Shown here: positions 56,277-64,000 of the stretch, in pieces
How positions within the stretch are numbered: the first letter of the stretch is position 1
Layout: each line of letters starts with the position of its first letter
Source of the DNA: Clostridium sp. MD294
GTDB lineage: Bacteria > Bacillota > Clostridia > Lachnospirales > Anaerotignaceae
Direction: 5' to 3'
DNA length: 64,000 nt
Assembly (NCBI RefSeq): GCF_000364165.2
Contig: NZ_CP097810.1
Location: forward strand, 2,854,130 to 2,918,129
Program-made: the position numbers and the translations under genes
Notes under the pieces: model-generated
Told to the model about the DNA's origin: nothing
Databases searched by the model: none
The model's input: only the letters and a program-made list of their open reading frames with translations

Positions 56277-58547
56277 TTATTTTTTTCTGTTTCTGCTTCT
56301 TCTTCTATATCTCTTTGCTTTTCTATCATACTTTTGCTGTTGTATTGTTTGTATCGTTTCTGAAACTTCTTCTAATGCTTCTGTTGCTTGTTCCCATAGC
56401 TTTTCTGTTACTTCTGCCATTTCTTTATCTTCTATTATAATATCTTCTTCTATATTATACTCCTGATTTTGTTCTTCTTTTCTTTTTAATCCATTTCCCG
56501 CCATATCATAAGCCTGTTCATAAAAATATTCTTGAGAATTCAATTGTATTGTTGCTTTTTTTACCTTCTGGTATTTACCATCTGACATTTGTTCTCTTGC
56601 TTTGACATTATCCTGCAACATTGTATGAAACATTGTTCTAATTCTGTTTTTAATGTCATTATCATATATTGGTACTGCTACCTCTAAACGACGTACAGTA
56701 TTTCTTGTCATTAAATCTGCTGAAGAAATATACATTTTTTCTTCTTTTCCTTTTCCAAATATATAAATACGAGAATGTTCTAAATATCGCCCTACAATAC
56801 TAATTACTCTAATATTGTCTGTATATCCTTCTATTTTAGAACGTAAACAACAAATTCCTCTTACAATCATATCTATTTTTACACCTGCACGAGATGCTTT
56901 TATGAGTTGGTTCATAATTTTTTTATCTGTTAAAGAGTTGATTTTAATACCAATATAAGCCTCTTCTCCTTTTTTCGCTTTCTCTGTTTCTCTTTCTATC
57001 AATGCAATTACTTTATTTTGTAGACATTTTGGTGCAACCATTAAATGCTCTACATTTTCTACGACTTCCCCCAATGCAATGGCTTGAAAAACAGCTGATG
57101 CTTCTTGTCCAATGTCTGGATTTGCTGTCATAAGAGAAATGTCTGTGTACAATTTTGCTGTGTTTTCATTATAATTACCTGTACCAATTTGCGTAATATA
57201 TTCTATTTTACCCTCTTTTTTCATTGTAATCAAACATAACTTAGAATGTACTTTTAAATCATCTAATCCATATATTACATGACAGCCTGCTTCTTCTAAT
57301 CTTCTTGACCATTCAATATTATTTTCTTCATCAAATCTCGCTTTTAATTCTACCAATACATCTACTTGTTTTCCACTTTCTACTGCTTCAATCAATGCAC
57401 TTACAATTTTGCTTGATTTTGCCAAACGGTACAATGTCATTTTGATAGAAACAACATTCGGGTCAACTGCTGCCTCGCTGAGCAAATGCAAAAATGGCCT
57501 CATACTTTCATAAGGATAGCAAAGCAATATATCCTTTTTTTCAATTTGCTCTATCATATACTGTTTGCGGTTAAAAACAGCGGCAGTTTGAGGTACTCTT
57601 TTATCAAAAAACAATTCGCTTTTTGCTCTCAAATAATCTCTAATATAAGAAACAAAAGATAAATCAATAGGAGCGTGAGAATAAAATGTCTGTTCTTTTT
57701 TTAATTTCATATATTCACACAGTTTTGCAACAGTAGTGCCATCTAATTCTCTTGTATGTTCTAAACGTACAGGAGAAAGTTTTCTTCTACGTTTTACTAC
57801 CTCTTCCATATGCTGTCTATAATCTAAATCTTCGTCATATATTTGTTCTGCATCAATATCAGCATTTCTTGTAATACGTATTAATGATTTTGCACTAATT
57901 TTATAACTTTTAAATACTTTAGGTAAAAAATGCAATATTAATTCTTCTGCAAGCATAAAACTGCCTTTTCTAGATGGAATTTCTATCAATCTTTCAAATA
58001 CACCTGTATTACATGGTATAATGCCAATTTTTTCTTTTTCATTTTTGGTACTTAACACCGCTACCGCATAAATGTCTTTATTTTTTAAAAATGGAAATGG
58101 TTGTTTTTTTCCTACTACAATACTAGAAAGTAAAGGAGCAATTTCTCTTTCAAAATATTGTTCTAAATATACTGCTTCTTTTTTAGATAATGATTGAAAA
58201 TTAATAATATGAACGCCTTCTTTTTCTAGTCCTTGAAGCAATTTTTCATATATTTTATCTTTTTTATCTCCTAATTCTTTACAACGTTTTAATATAGCTT
58301 CAATTTGTTGTTGTGCTGTCATATTTGTTTTATTGTCTTTTGTATTTTCTGATAAAAGCATTTGATCTCTTAAAGAACCTACTCTTACCATGAAAAACTC
58401 ATCTAAATTACTTTGAAAAATAGACAAAAAAGAAAGTCTTTCACAAAGAGGTACATTTTCGTCTTCTGCCTCTTCTAGAACTCTTTCATTAAATTGTAAC
58501 CAAGACAATTCCCTATTTTGAAAACAAACTCTTTTTTCCTCTTTCAT
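56277..58547 (-). CDS. ppk: polyphosphate kinase 1
   Basis: A 756-residue enzyme that builds polyphosphate from ATP. The start NRELSWLQFNERVLEEA, the phosphorylated-histidine region (KVHSKLCLI) and the second histidine region (YLEHSRIYIFG) are all clear. It is longer than usual by about 50 residues: an acidic, then Lys/Arg-rich tail ends the protein. GGGGG precedes the ATG. With the Ppx/GppA enzyme and Na/Pi transporter in the window, it suggests active polyphosphate turnover. Confidence 0.95.
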   Translation of the reverse strand: MKEEKRVCFQNRELSWLQFNERVLEEAEDENVPLCERLSFLSIFQSNLDEFFMVRVGSLRDQMLLSENTKDNKTNMTAQQQIEAILKRCKELGDKKDKIYEKLLQGLEKEGVHIINFQSLSKKEAVYLEQYFEREIAPLLSSIVVGKKQPFPFLKNKDIYAVAVLSTKNEKEKIGIIPCNTGVFERLIEIPSRKGSFMLAEELILHFLPKVFKSYKISAKSLIRITRNADIDAEQIYDEDLDYRQHMEEVVKRRRKLSPVRLEHTRELDGTTVAKLCEYMKLKKEQTFYSHAPIDLSFVSYIRDYLRAKSELFFDKRVPQTAAVFNRKQYMIEQIEKKDILLCYPYESMRPFLHLLSEAAVDPNVVSIKMTLYRLAKSSKIVSALIEAVESGKQVDVLVELKARFDEENNIEWSRRLEEAGCHVIYGLDDLKVHSKLCLITMKKEGKIEYITQIGTGNYNENTAKLYTDISLMTANPDIGQEASAVFQAIALGEVVENVEHLMVAPKCLQNKVIALIERETEKAKKGEEAYIGIKINSLTDKKIMNQLIKASRAGVKIDMIVRGICCLRSKIEGYTDNIRVISIVGRYLEHSRIYIFGKGKEEKMYISSADLMTRNTVRRLEVAVPIYDNDIKNRIRTMFHTMLQDNVKAREQMSDGKYQKVKKATIQLNSQEYFYEQAYDMAGNGLKRKEEQNQEYNIEEDIIIEDKEMAEVTEKLWEQATEALEEVSETIQTIQQQKYDRKAKRYRRRSRNRKK

Positions 58548-58745
58548 ATTTTTTCCCCCTCTTATATCATTTATTTCTATATTTATGGTACTATGAAATT
58601 ACATAGCATACCCGTTTTATTCATAAATAACTTATATAATCATACCACATATTTCGTTGATAGGAAATGTTATTTTTATATATTCTATGGACAAACATCA
58701 TGTATGTTTCTATTTCATACAGTATTTATTTCATATTACTTTTTA

Positions 58746-59276
58746 TTAATATTCCAATCCTTTTATTGCTTTTATTCCTTTTTTATAATAATGTTTTATA
58801 TTTTTCATTTCTGTTACTAAATCTGCATATTCTATCAATTTTGTACTTGCATTTCTTCCTGTTAGTACAATATCCATTGTTTTTTTTGTATTTTGAAGCA
58901 CTTCAATTAAATTTTCTTCTGTTAAAAAATCAGATACACAAACTGTTTTCATACAAAATACATTTACGATTTCATCTAATATTATCATATCATATTTTTC
59001 GCAAAGTAATACTTTTTTGCACAATTCCCATGCTTTTTGAATACAGTCTATTTGCTGTTGAGGTGTTTTAGTCCAAGAATATCCTAATCCTGTTTGGTAT
59101 AATGTTACATTCAATTTTTTTAATAATTTTATTTCTCCACTTTCAAACTCTGGCGATTTTAAAAATTGTATCATACAAACTTTTTTTCCCCAGCCTAATG
59201 CTCTAATACACAGTCCTATTGCTGCTGTTGTTTTTCCCTTTCCTTTTCCTGTATATAACAATACCATTTTTTTCAC
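58746..59276 (-). CDS. cobO: cob(I)yrinic acid a,c-diamide adenosyltransferase
   Basis: A 176-residue enzyme of the CobA/CobO/BtuR type that adds the adenosyl group to corrinoids. The P-loop GKGKGKTTAAIG is near the N-terminus, and the Walker B-like DMIILDEI and later VLTGR match the family. Adenosylcobalamin is used by several amino-acid-fermentation mutases and aminomutases. It stands alone here, divergent from the His-rich protein gene. Confidence 0.95.
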   Translation of the reverse strand: MKKMVLLYTGKGKGKTTAAIGLCIRALGWGKKVCMIQFLKSPEFESGEIKLLKKLNVTLYQTGLGYSWTKTPQQQIDCIQKAWELCKKVLLCEKYDMIILDEIVNVFCMKTVCVSDFLTEENLIEVLQNTKKTMDIVLTGRNASTKLIEYADLVTEMKNIKHYYKKGIKAIKGLEY

Positions 59277-59398
59277 CTCTTTATTATTTTACTCTACTTT
59301 GTAAATCATTTCTATAAAAATGATTGTATCCATATTGTTTTTGCTTTATAATAGAAAAAAATCAATGTAACATAATTTATATGAAGGGAGATTTTTTT

Positions 59399-60928
59399 TT
59401 GTTAAATTACACTTTAGAAGAAAAAATAAAAACACTTTCTACACAATACATTGAACAGCAAGCTACTGCAAGTCTTTTATTGCTTTTAATGAGTGCTTTA
59501 GACAGAGAATACCAAACAACAGATATTCATTATACCATACACAATGACATTTTAGAATTACAAAATGCAGTAAAACATTATATCATACAACTTCAGTATA
59601 TATTAGATAATGACGATGAAAAAGTACGTCTTTCTGCATTAGACAATTGTATTCAGCTTAAAAAGAAATTACTTTCTATTTATGAAAATATCTACCAATA
59701 TACTTCTTTGTGGAATATTCATTATACTAGAATTGGCGATGAAGTTGCCATTAGAAAATATAAAGAAGAAAATATTACTCAAAAAAAGGTAGAATGGGAA
59801 ATTTTTTATTTGGATTGTTTAGAATTTTTAAAAACTTCTGAAGATGTTTTGACACAAAAAAGCAGAATGGGACAGCTTTTAAAATGTATTCCCTTTCAAA
59901 TAGCACGCTCTAAATATTATGATATGATAAATCAAAGTTTACAATACTCTTTTAGTGGTGAAACAGAGCAATTTATTTCTTATTCTTTAAATACTTTTTA
60001 TCATATTATTGTTCCCGAAAAAAGTAAATATTATGGAAAGTATTTTACAGAATTGTCACAATGGCTTTGTTCTCTACAAAATGTTGTACCAAGCGAATTA
60101 TCTGATGAGGCATTAAATGAACAGTATAGTGATTTCAATTCTGTTTTTGAAAATTTAGAAAAAATAGAAGATATGTTTCATTGCCTTTTTAATGATATTA
60201 ATTCACTGATATTACTTTTTTATTTGGGATACTCTTTTTCAGAGCTGACTGAAAAAGATGTTTGTCATGCTGACCTATATCATACAGTATGTGAAATGTT
60301 CAGTGGAGAATTATCTGAAGCAGAAAAAGATGCTTATTTAGAACGAGTTAGTACTTCTTTAGAAAATGCTGTAGAGCCTATTATTGACAAAGCGAATGAT
60401 ATAGGAAAACAAGAATTAAATTACATGAAAAAAATAAATGATTTTTCAGAATTAACTGATGACACCAAAAAAATACTGTTAACAGAAGATTTTATTCGCA
60501 GTTGTTATTATGGTGACTTAAATGAAGAATTATTTCATTTTGATGCACCTCAAGACCAGCCCCCTGCTTCTCAAGAATGGAAACAAAAAGCATTTGATGA
60601 TTTTATAGCTCACATAAAAGAAGCATTTTCTGCTATGCCTGTGGCTGTTAGAAAGGCAACAATGCAATTATTTTTAGGTGTTTTGCCTCCTATGTGTACA
60701 GTAGAAGAAGTCATTTCTATGATTAAAAATGCTATAGAAACTGCCCAAACATTTGAACAAAAAATACTTATTGTGGACAAAGTGGGCATGATATTTGAAG
60801 GACATGGTTTTCAATGTGCTAATCAATTACAACAGCATTGTGGCTGCGGACATGAACATCACCATCATCACCACCATGAACACGAACATCACCATGACTG
60901 CGGTTGCGGACACCACCATCATCATTAA
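59399..60928 (+). CDS. helical protein with natural polyhistidine/Cys metal-binding tail
   Basis: A 509-residue, mostly helical cytoplasmic protein that I do not recognise. The last 30 residues are made almost only of His, with CGCGHE and DCGCGH, a clear transition-metal-binding tail. The TTG at 59399 is chosen because AAGGGAG lies at good spacing; a longer frame upstream has no such site. It is followed after 24 bases by a glyoxalase I gene in the same direction, so a role as a nickel or zinc store or chaperone for that enzyme is a testable guess. Confidence 0.7.
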   Translation: MLNYTLEEKIKTLSTQYIEQQATASLLLLLMSALDREYQTTDIHYTIHNDILELQNAVKHYIIQLQYILDNDDEKVRLSALDNCIQLKKKLLSIYENIYQYTSLWNIHYTRIGDEVAIRKYKEENITQKKVEWEIFYLDCLEFLKTSEDVLTQKSRMGQLLKCIPFQIARSKYYDMINQSLQYSFSGETEQFISYSLNTFYHIIVPEKSKYYGKYFTELSQWLCSLQNVVPSELSDEALNEQYSDFNSVFENLEKIEDMFHCLFNDINSLILLFYLGYSFSELTEKDVCHADLYHTVCEMFSGELSEAEKDAYLERVSTSLENAVEPIIDKANDIGKQELNYMKKINDFSELTDDTKKILLTEDFIRSCYYGDLNEELFHFDAPQDQPPASQEWKQKAFDDFIAHIKEAFSAMPVAVRKATMQLFLGVLPPMCTVEEVISMIKNAIETAQTFEQKILIVDKVGMIFEGHGFQCANQLQQHCGCGHEHHHHHHHEHEHHHDCGCGHHHHH

Positions 60929-60952
60929 ACAATAATAAGGGAGATAATAAAC

Positions 60953-61321
60953 ATGAATTTTACATTTAACCATTACAACTACAATGTATTAGATTTACAG
61001 AAAAGTATGCAATTTTATGAAAACGCCTTAGGTTTAAAAGAGGTAAGAAGAAAAGAAGCAGAAGATGGCAGTTATATACTTGTTTATTTAGGAGATGGCA
61101 AAACAGATTTTACATTAGAATTAACTTGGCTACGTGACAGAAAAGAAGCCTACAATTTAGGAGAAAATGAATTTCATTTAGCATTTGTAACACAAGATTT
61201 CGAAGCAGCACACCAAAAACACAAAGAAATGGGTTGTATCTGTTTCGAAAATCCTTCTATGGGTATTTATTTTATAAATGACCCTGACAATTATTGGTTA
61301 GAAATTGTTCCTGCAAAATAA
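60953..61321 (+). CDS. gloA: lactoylglutathione lyase/glyoxalase I (VOC family)
   Basis: A 122-residue metalloenzyme of the vicinal-oxygen-chelate fold. The expected metal ligands are present: His7, Glu56, His75 and Glu117. It would convert the methylglyoxal-thiol adduct to a lactoyl thioester. The short form with these ligands is typical of nickel- or cobalt-activated bacterial enzymes. It is probably cotranscribed with the upstream His-rich gene. Confidence 0.88.
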   Translation: MNFTFNHYNYNVLDLQKSMQFYENALGLKEVRRKEAEDGSYILVYLGDGKTDFTLELTWLRDRKEAYNLGENEFHLAFVTQDFEAAHQKHKEMGCICFENPSMGIYFINDPDNYWLEIVPAK

Positions 61322-61323
61322 CA

Positions 61324-61352
61324 AAAAAGTCCACCTTTTTGGTGGATTTTTT
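61324..61352 (+). terminator. Rho-independent terminator after gloA
   Basis: TCCACC/GGTGGA stem with T loop, followed by six T. Confidence 0.85.
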
Positions 61353-61353
61353 A

Positions 61354-61863
61354 TTATTTTATACTTTTTATTATGAAATCAACTTTTTCCTCGAAAAAAT
61401 TTTTCCCATTATCTTTTTCTATATCTTCTTTTTTTATGTTATGTAATGTATGAAGTAATATTTCTAAATTTTGTTTATCTAATCTCTTAATAGCAGAAAT
61501 ATAATATTCGTATAAATTTGGTGTCCATAATACCATTCTGTGAAACATTTCATACCAATCTACAGCATACTTTATCATTTTATAGCTATTAGATAAAAAA
61601 ATATAAATGCCTTGTTCTAATTGCTTATATTTTTCTGATATATAGAATATCGTATTTAAAATATCCTCCATAGCAGAACAAGGCCCTTCTGTTTTATCAT
61701 CAAGTATATTACATAGTCTTTCAATTGCACTCATATCAGCTTCTGTTCTCACTTTATATAATGCTTCATCAAATATTTCAATGTCATCATCTTCATTACA
61801 CATCAATTTCATTTTGTCCATAATTTGCAAACATTGTTCTATAGAATTTAAACTATAATCCAT
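61354..61863 (-). CDS. Imm30-like hypothetical protein, copy 1 (169 aa)
   Basis: An acidic, helical, 169-residue protein. It resembles the Imm30 type of polymorphic-toxin immunity proteins in its core (ALYKVRTEADM then ERLCNILDD and the Trp-containing helix), but this is not certain. The ATG at 61861-61863 is chosen because GGGAGAG is just upstream. It is a tandem duplicate of the next gene (offset 628 bases), with nearly identical N-termini and diverged C-termini. Confidence 0.6.
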   Translation of the reverse strand: MDYSLNSIEQCLQIMDKMKLMCNEDDDIEIFDEALYKVRTEADMSAIERLCNILDDKTEGPCSAMEDILNTIFYISEKYKQLEQGIYIFLSNSYKMIKYAVDWYEMFHRMVLWTPNLYEYYISAIKRLDKQNLEILLHTLHNIKKEDIEKDNGKNFFEEKVDFIIKSIK

Positions 61864-61960
61864 AGTACTCTCCCTCATTTCATATTAATTCAATAAAACG
61901 ATATTAAAAAATTTCTTTTATTTCAATATAATAGCTACTATTTTTTTTGCTAATTCCCAC
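61861..61960. repeat. 100-bp direct repeat, copy 1 (including remnant of the DUF2085 gene end)
   Basis: Identical to 62489-62588. Its last 43 bases match the 3' end of the DUF2085 gene, which is complete only at the right-hand copy. It marks the boundary of a 628-bp tandem duplication. Confidence 0.9.
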
Positions 61961-61990
61961 AATATAAAATAATTATTTATTTTTATTAAC

Positions 61991-62491
61991 TTATATAATA
62001 CCTACTTCTTTTCGTATAAAATCAATACTCTCTTTATAATAGCCTTCTTCATCATATTTTTCTATATCATATAATGTATTAAGCAATATGTCTAAATTTT
62101 GTTTATCTAATCTTTTTATAGCAGAAATATAATATTGCTCCAAATCATACGAATTTAATAACAATTGATGAAACATTTTATACCAATATGCAGCATACTT
62201 TATCATTTTATAGCTATTAGATAAAAAAATATAAACACCTTGTTCTAATTGATTACATCTTTTAGCTATATAAATTATACTTTCTAAAATATCCATCATA
62301 GCAGAGCAAGGTCCTTCTGTTTCATCATCGAGTATATTACATAGTCTTTCAATTACACTCATATCACCTTCCATACTCACTTTGTATAATGCTGCATCAA
62401 ATACTTCAATATCATCATATTCATTACACATCAATTTCATTTTGTCCATAATTTGCAAACATTGTTCTATAGAATTTAAACTATAATCCAT
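61991..62491 (-). CDS. Imm30-like hypothetical protein, copy 2 (166 aa)
   Basis: A paralogue of the preceding gene with the same start, the same GGGAGAG site and the same promoter region. The first 60 residues are nearly identical; the C-terminal third has diverged (YDIEKYDEEGYYKES against a different end in copy 1). This fits a duplicated immunity gene adapting to different partners. No toxin gene is visible next to it. Confidence 0.6.
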   Translation of the reverse strand: MDYSLNSIEQCLQIMDKMKLMCNEYDDIEVFDAALYKVSMEGDMSVIERLCNILDDETEGPCSAMMDILESIIYIAKRCNQLEQGVYIFLSNSYKMIKYAAYWYKMFHQLLLNSYDLEQYYISAIKRLDKQNLDILLNTLYDIEKYDEEGYYKESIDFIRKEVGII

Positions 62492-62588
62492 AGTACTCTC
62501 CCTCATTTCATATTAATTCAATAAAACGATATTAAAAAATTTCTTTTATTTCAATATAATAGCTACTATTTTTTTTGCTAATTCCCAC
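62489..62588. repeat. 100-bp direct repeat, copy 2
   Basis: Identical to 61861-61960; it includes the true 3' end of the DUF2085 gene (from 62546). Confidence 0.9.
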
Positions 62589-62914
62589 ATCATAAAATGG
62601 ATATGTAGCAAAAAAGAAACTACAACAATACCAAAAAATGCCCCTGTAAAAAATCGCAAAGCATTATTACTAAACCATTTTGTTTTTAATTGCAATGTGC
62701 CATCTATTATTAAAGGCATTGCAAACACAATACACCAACCCCAACTAGCATACCAATGCAATGATAAAAATAACAAACATTCTAATATCATTCCTACTAA
62801 TTCACCAGTACATCTGGCACAAATAGGAAACTGTTTTCCTTTCCAAAAAAAAGAACGAGCAGGCAAACTATGACAACCAAAAAATATTTTTAAAAAAAAT
62901 CCTATTTTTTTCAT
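62546..62914 (-). CDS. DUF2085 small membrane protein
   Basis: A 122-residue membrane protein with three hydrophobic segments. The family signature is visible: CHSLPARSFF followed by GKQFPICARCTG. The conserved cysteines and histidine may bind metal; the function is unknown. Its 3' end is duplicated downstream as part of the 628-bp tandem duplication. Confidence 0.85.
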   Translation of the reverse strand: MKKIGFFLKIFFGCHSLPARSFFWKGKQFPICARCTGELVGMILECLLFLSLHWYASWGWCIVFAMPLIIDGTLQLKTKWFSNNALRFFTGAFFGIVVVSFLLHIHFMMWELAKKIVAIILK

Positions 62915-62931
62915 ATTCCTATTTTTTTAAA

Positions 62932-63237
62932 TCAATAAGGAACTCCCATTGTAAACATAATACCATACAATATCGCATAAAATGCAATAGGCAGTACAGT
63001 ACCTATTATAAAGCCAATCAATGCACCTATGCCTGCCTTTTTACCGCTTTTTGGTTTCGTATCTTTCCACACAATATACAATATCAATCCTACAATAGGA
63101 AAACAGCAGCCTAATACACCCCACCATGTACTGCCGTTATCTTCTACCAGTATTTGATTTTGATTTACTGGTACATTGCAATAAGGACATTGTGCTAAAT
63201 TGTTATCGATTTGTTTTCCACAATTTCTACAATACAT
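62932..63237 (-). CDS. zinc-ribbon membrane protein, copy 2 (101 aa)
   Basis: An N-terminal zinc ribbon (MYCRNCGKQI, then CPYCN) is followed by two or three membrane segments. Function unknown; such proteins are common in Clostridia. It is a close tandem paralogue of the next gene (the WWGVLGCC region and the segment KDTKPKSGKKAGIGALIGF are shared). Confidence 0.8.
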   Translation of the reverse strand: MYCRNCGKQIDNNLAQCPYCNVPVNQNQILVEDNGSTWWGVLGCCFPIVGLILYIVWKDTKPKSGKKAGIGALIGFIIGTVLPIAFYAILYGIMFTMGVPY

Positions 63238-63255
63238 ATTTTTTTACCTTCCTTT

Positions 63256-63558
63256 TTATAATCCATAACTTGCAAAGGCTAAAATAATCATACACAAATA
63301 AAATAATATAGGAATTAATACACTTAACACAAATCCAATTAATGCACCAATACCTGCCTTTTTACCGCTTTTTGGCTTGGTATCTTTCCATACTATGTAC
63401 AACACCAATCCTGCAATAGGAACACAACAGCCTAATACACCCCACCATGTACTGCCATTATCTTCTACCACTGTTTGACCTTGCATTACTGGTGTATTAC
63501 AATAAGGGCATTGTGCTAAATTATTATCTATTTCTTTACCACAGTTTCTGCAATACAT
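63256..63558 (-). CDS. zinc-ribbon membrane protein, copy 1 (100 aa)
   Basis: Same layout as its neighbour: zinc ribbon (CRNCG and CPYCN), short linker, then membrane segments. The ATG at 63556-63558 is chosen because GGGGAG lies before it and it aligns with the paralogue. The two differ mainly in the last membrane segment. Confidence 0.8.
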   Translation of the reverse strand: MYCRNCGKEIDNNLAQCPYCNTPVMQGQTVVEDNGSTWWGVLGCCVPIAGLVLYIVWKDTKPKSGKKAGIGALIGFVLSVLIPILFYLCMIILAFASYGL

Positions 63559-63653
63559 AAAATCTCCCCTTTTCATTACTTTACAACAACTATCGTAAAC
63601 AATACTATTATAGCAATAATTGCTATTCTAATCAATATTTTTGCTTTATACAG

Positions 63654-63697
63654 CAAAAATAGCAGAGAACATTTTTTACATTTCTCTGCTATTTTTA
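63654..63697 (-). terminator. Rho-independent terminator after valS
   Basis: AATAGCAGAGAA/TTCTCTGCTATT stem with T-rich sequence on both sides. Confidence 0.85.
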
Positions 63698-63711
63698 TTA
63701 TTTATATGCTA

Positions 63712-64000
63712 TTATTTTTTCATCTGTGCTAATCTTTGTTCTACTTGTGCTAACATTGCTCTATATTTTGTTTCTTTTGCTTTTTCTTCTTCAATTACTT
63801 TTTCTGGTGCTTTTGCAACAAAGCCTTCATTACTTAATTTCTTCACAACTCTTTCAATTTCTTTTTGAAGTTTTTCTTTTTCTTTTGTCAAACGCTCTAC
63901 TTCTTTAGCAATGTCAACCAATTCTGCAAATGGCATATATATTACTGCATTATGAATTACAACAGAAACAGCATCATCACCTATATTATTTTTATCAGAT
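63712..64000 (-). CDS. valS: valyl-tRNA synthetase, C-terminal end only
   Basis: The last 96 residues of valyl-tRNA synthetase; the rest lies beyond the right edge. It shows the tRNA-binding coiled-coil arm typical of this enzyme: YMPFAELVDIAKEVERL, then a Lys/Glu-rich helix, GFVAKAPEKVIEEEK and a final charged helix. The reading frame is open to the window edge. Confidence 0.9.
   Translation of the reverse strand, partial: SDKNNIGDDAVSVVIHNAVIYMPFAELVDIAKEVERLTKEKEKLQKEIERVVKKLSNEGFVAKAPEKVIEEEKAKETKYRAMLAQVEQRLAQMKK

Overview
The window reads as chromosome of an AT-rich (roughly 30% GC by eye) anaerobic, low-GC Gram-positive bacterium of the Clostridia. The grounds are the codon and base usage, strong GGAGG ribosome binding sites, an [FeFe]-hydrogenase, S-layer-homology (SLH) surface proteins, GdpP, YacL, YhaM and CarD-type proteins, and a cluster for beta-amino-acyl-CoA chemistry. 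A Lachnospirales/Anaerotignum-like host is plausible but is inference. No tRNA, rRNA, CRISPR array, prophage or transposase was found.

Layout. 1-11 kb is core metabolism, nearly all on the minus strand: guaA (cut by the window edge), a Na/Pi cotransporter, a PAS-GGDEF-EAL protein whose frame continues past a stop into another PAS domain, a MurJ/SpoVB-type flippase, typA, a cold-shock protein, rnhA and ispD. 11-17 kb is on the plus strand: a CarD-family regulator, yacL and an McrBC-type defence pair. 17-28.9 kb is mostly minus: rlmD, a Cas4-like nuclease fold apparently divided over two membrane-anchored proteins, yhaM, a 260-bp hairpin-rich element, dnaB, rplI, gdpP, pheA, orphan genes, and DUF58/MoxR. 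29-50 kb is dominated by three giant SLH paralogues (A minus; B and C plus), with a CPBP protease before A and a D,D-carboxypeptidase, an [FeFe]-hydrogenase, a HAD phosphatase and a Ppx/GppA protein between B and C. 50-56 kb is a LuxR regulator followed by putrescine-type aminotransferase, CoA-acylating aldehyde dehydrogenase, beta-aminoacyl-CoA ammonia-lyase and an NhaC-type transporter. 56-64 kb holds ppk, cobO, a polyhistidine-tailed protein plus glyoxalase I, duplicated small genes, and the 3' end of valS.

Main discovery. Each of the three SLH genes is preceded by a segment of about 177 bp that carries one sigma-A-like promoter (TGGACA-17-TATAGT) and is bounded by imperfect inverted repeats built on AAAAGTATRCTTTTT. 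Relative to its gene the segment is forward at A and C but reversed at B, so the B promoter points away from B. This is the signature of site-specific promoter inversion: a family of phase-variable S-layer-like proteins, here with A and C on and B off. The paralogues share almost identical anchors and mosaic stalks, while their C-terminal ends differ (four 291-bp repeats in A, Ig-like modules in B, a Gly-Asp-Ser array in C).

Second candidate system. The 51-56 kb cluster fits a diamine fermentation: 1,3-diaminopropane to 3-aminopropanal to beta-alanyl-CoA to acryloyl-CoA plus ammonia, with import by the NhaC-type carrier and control by the LuxR protein. The route is inferred from enzyme families and co-location, not demonstrated.
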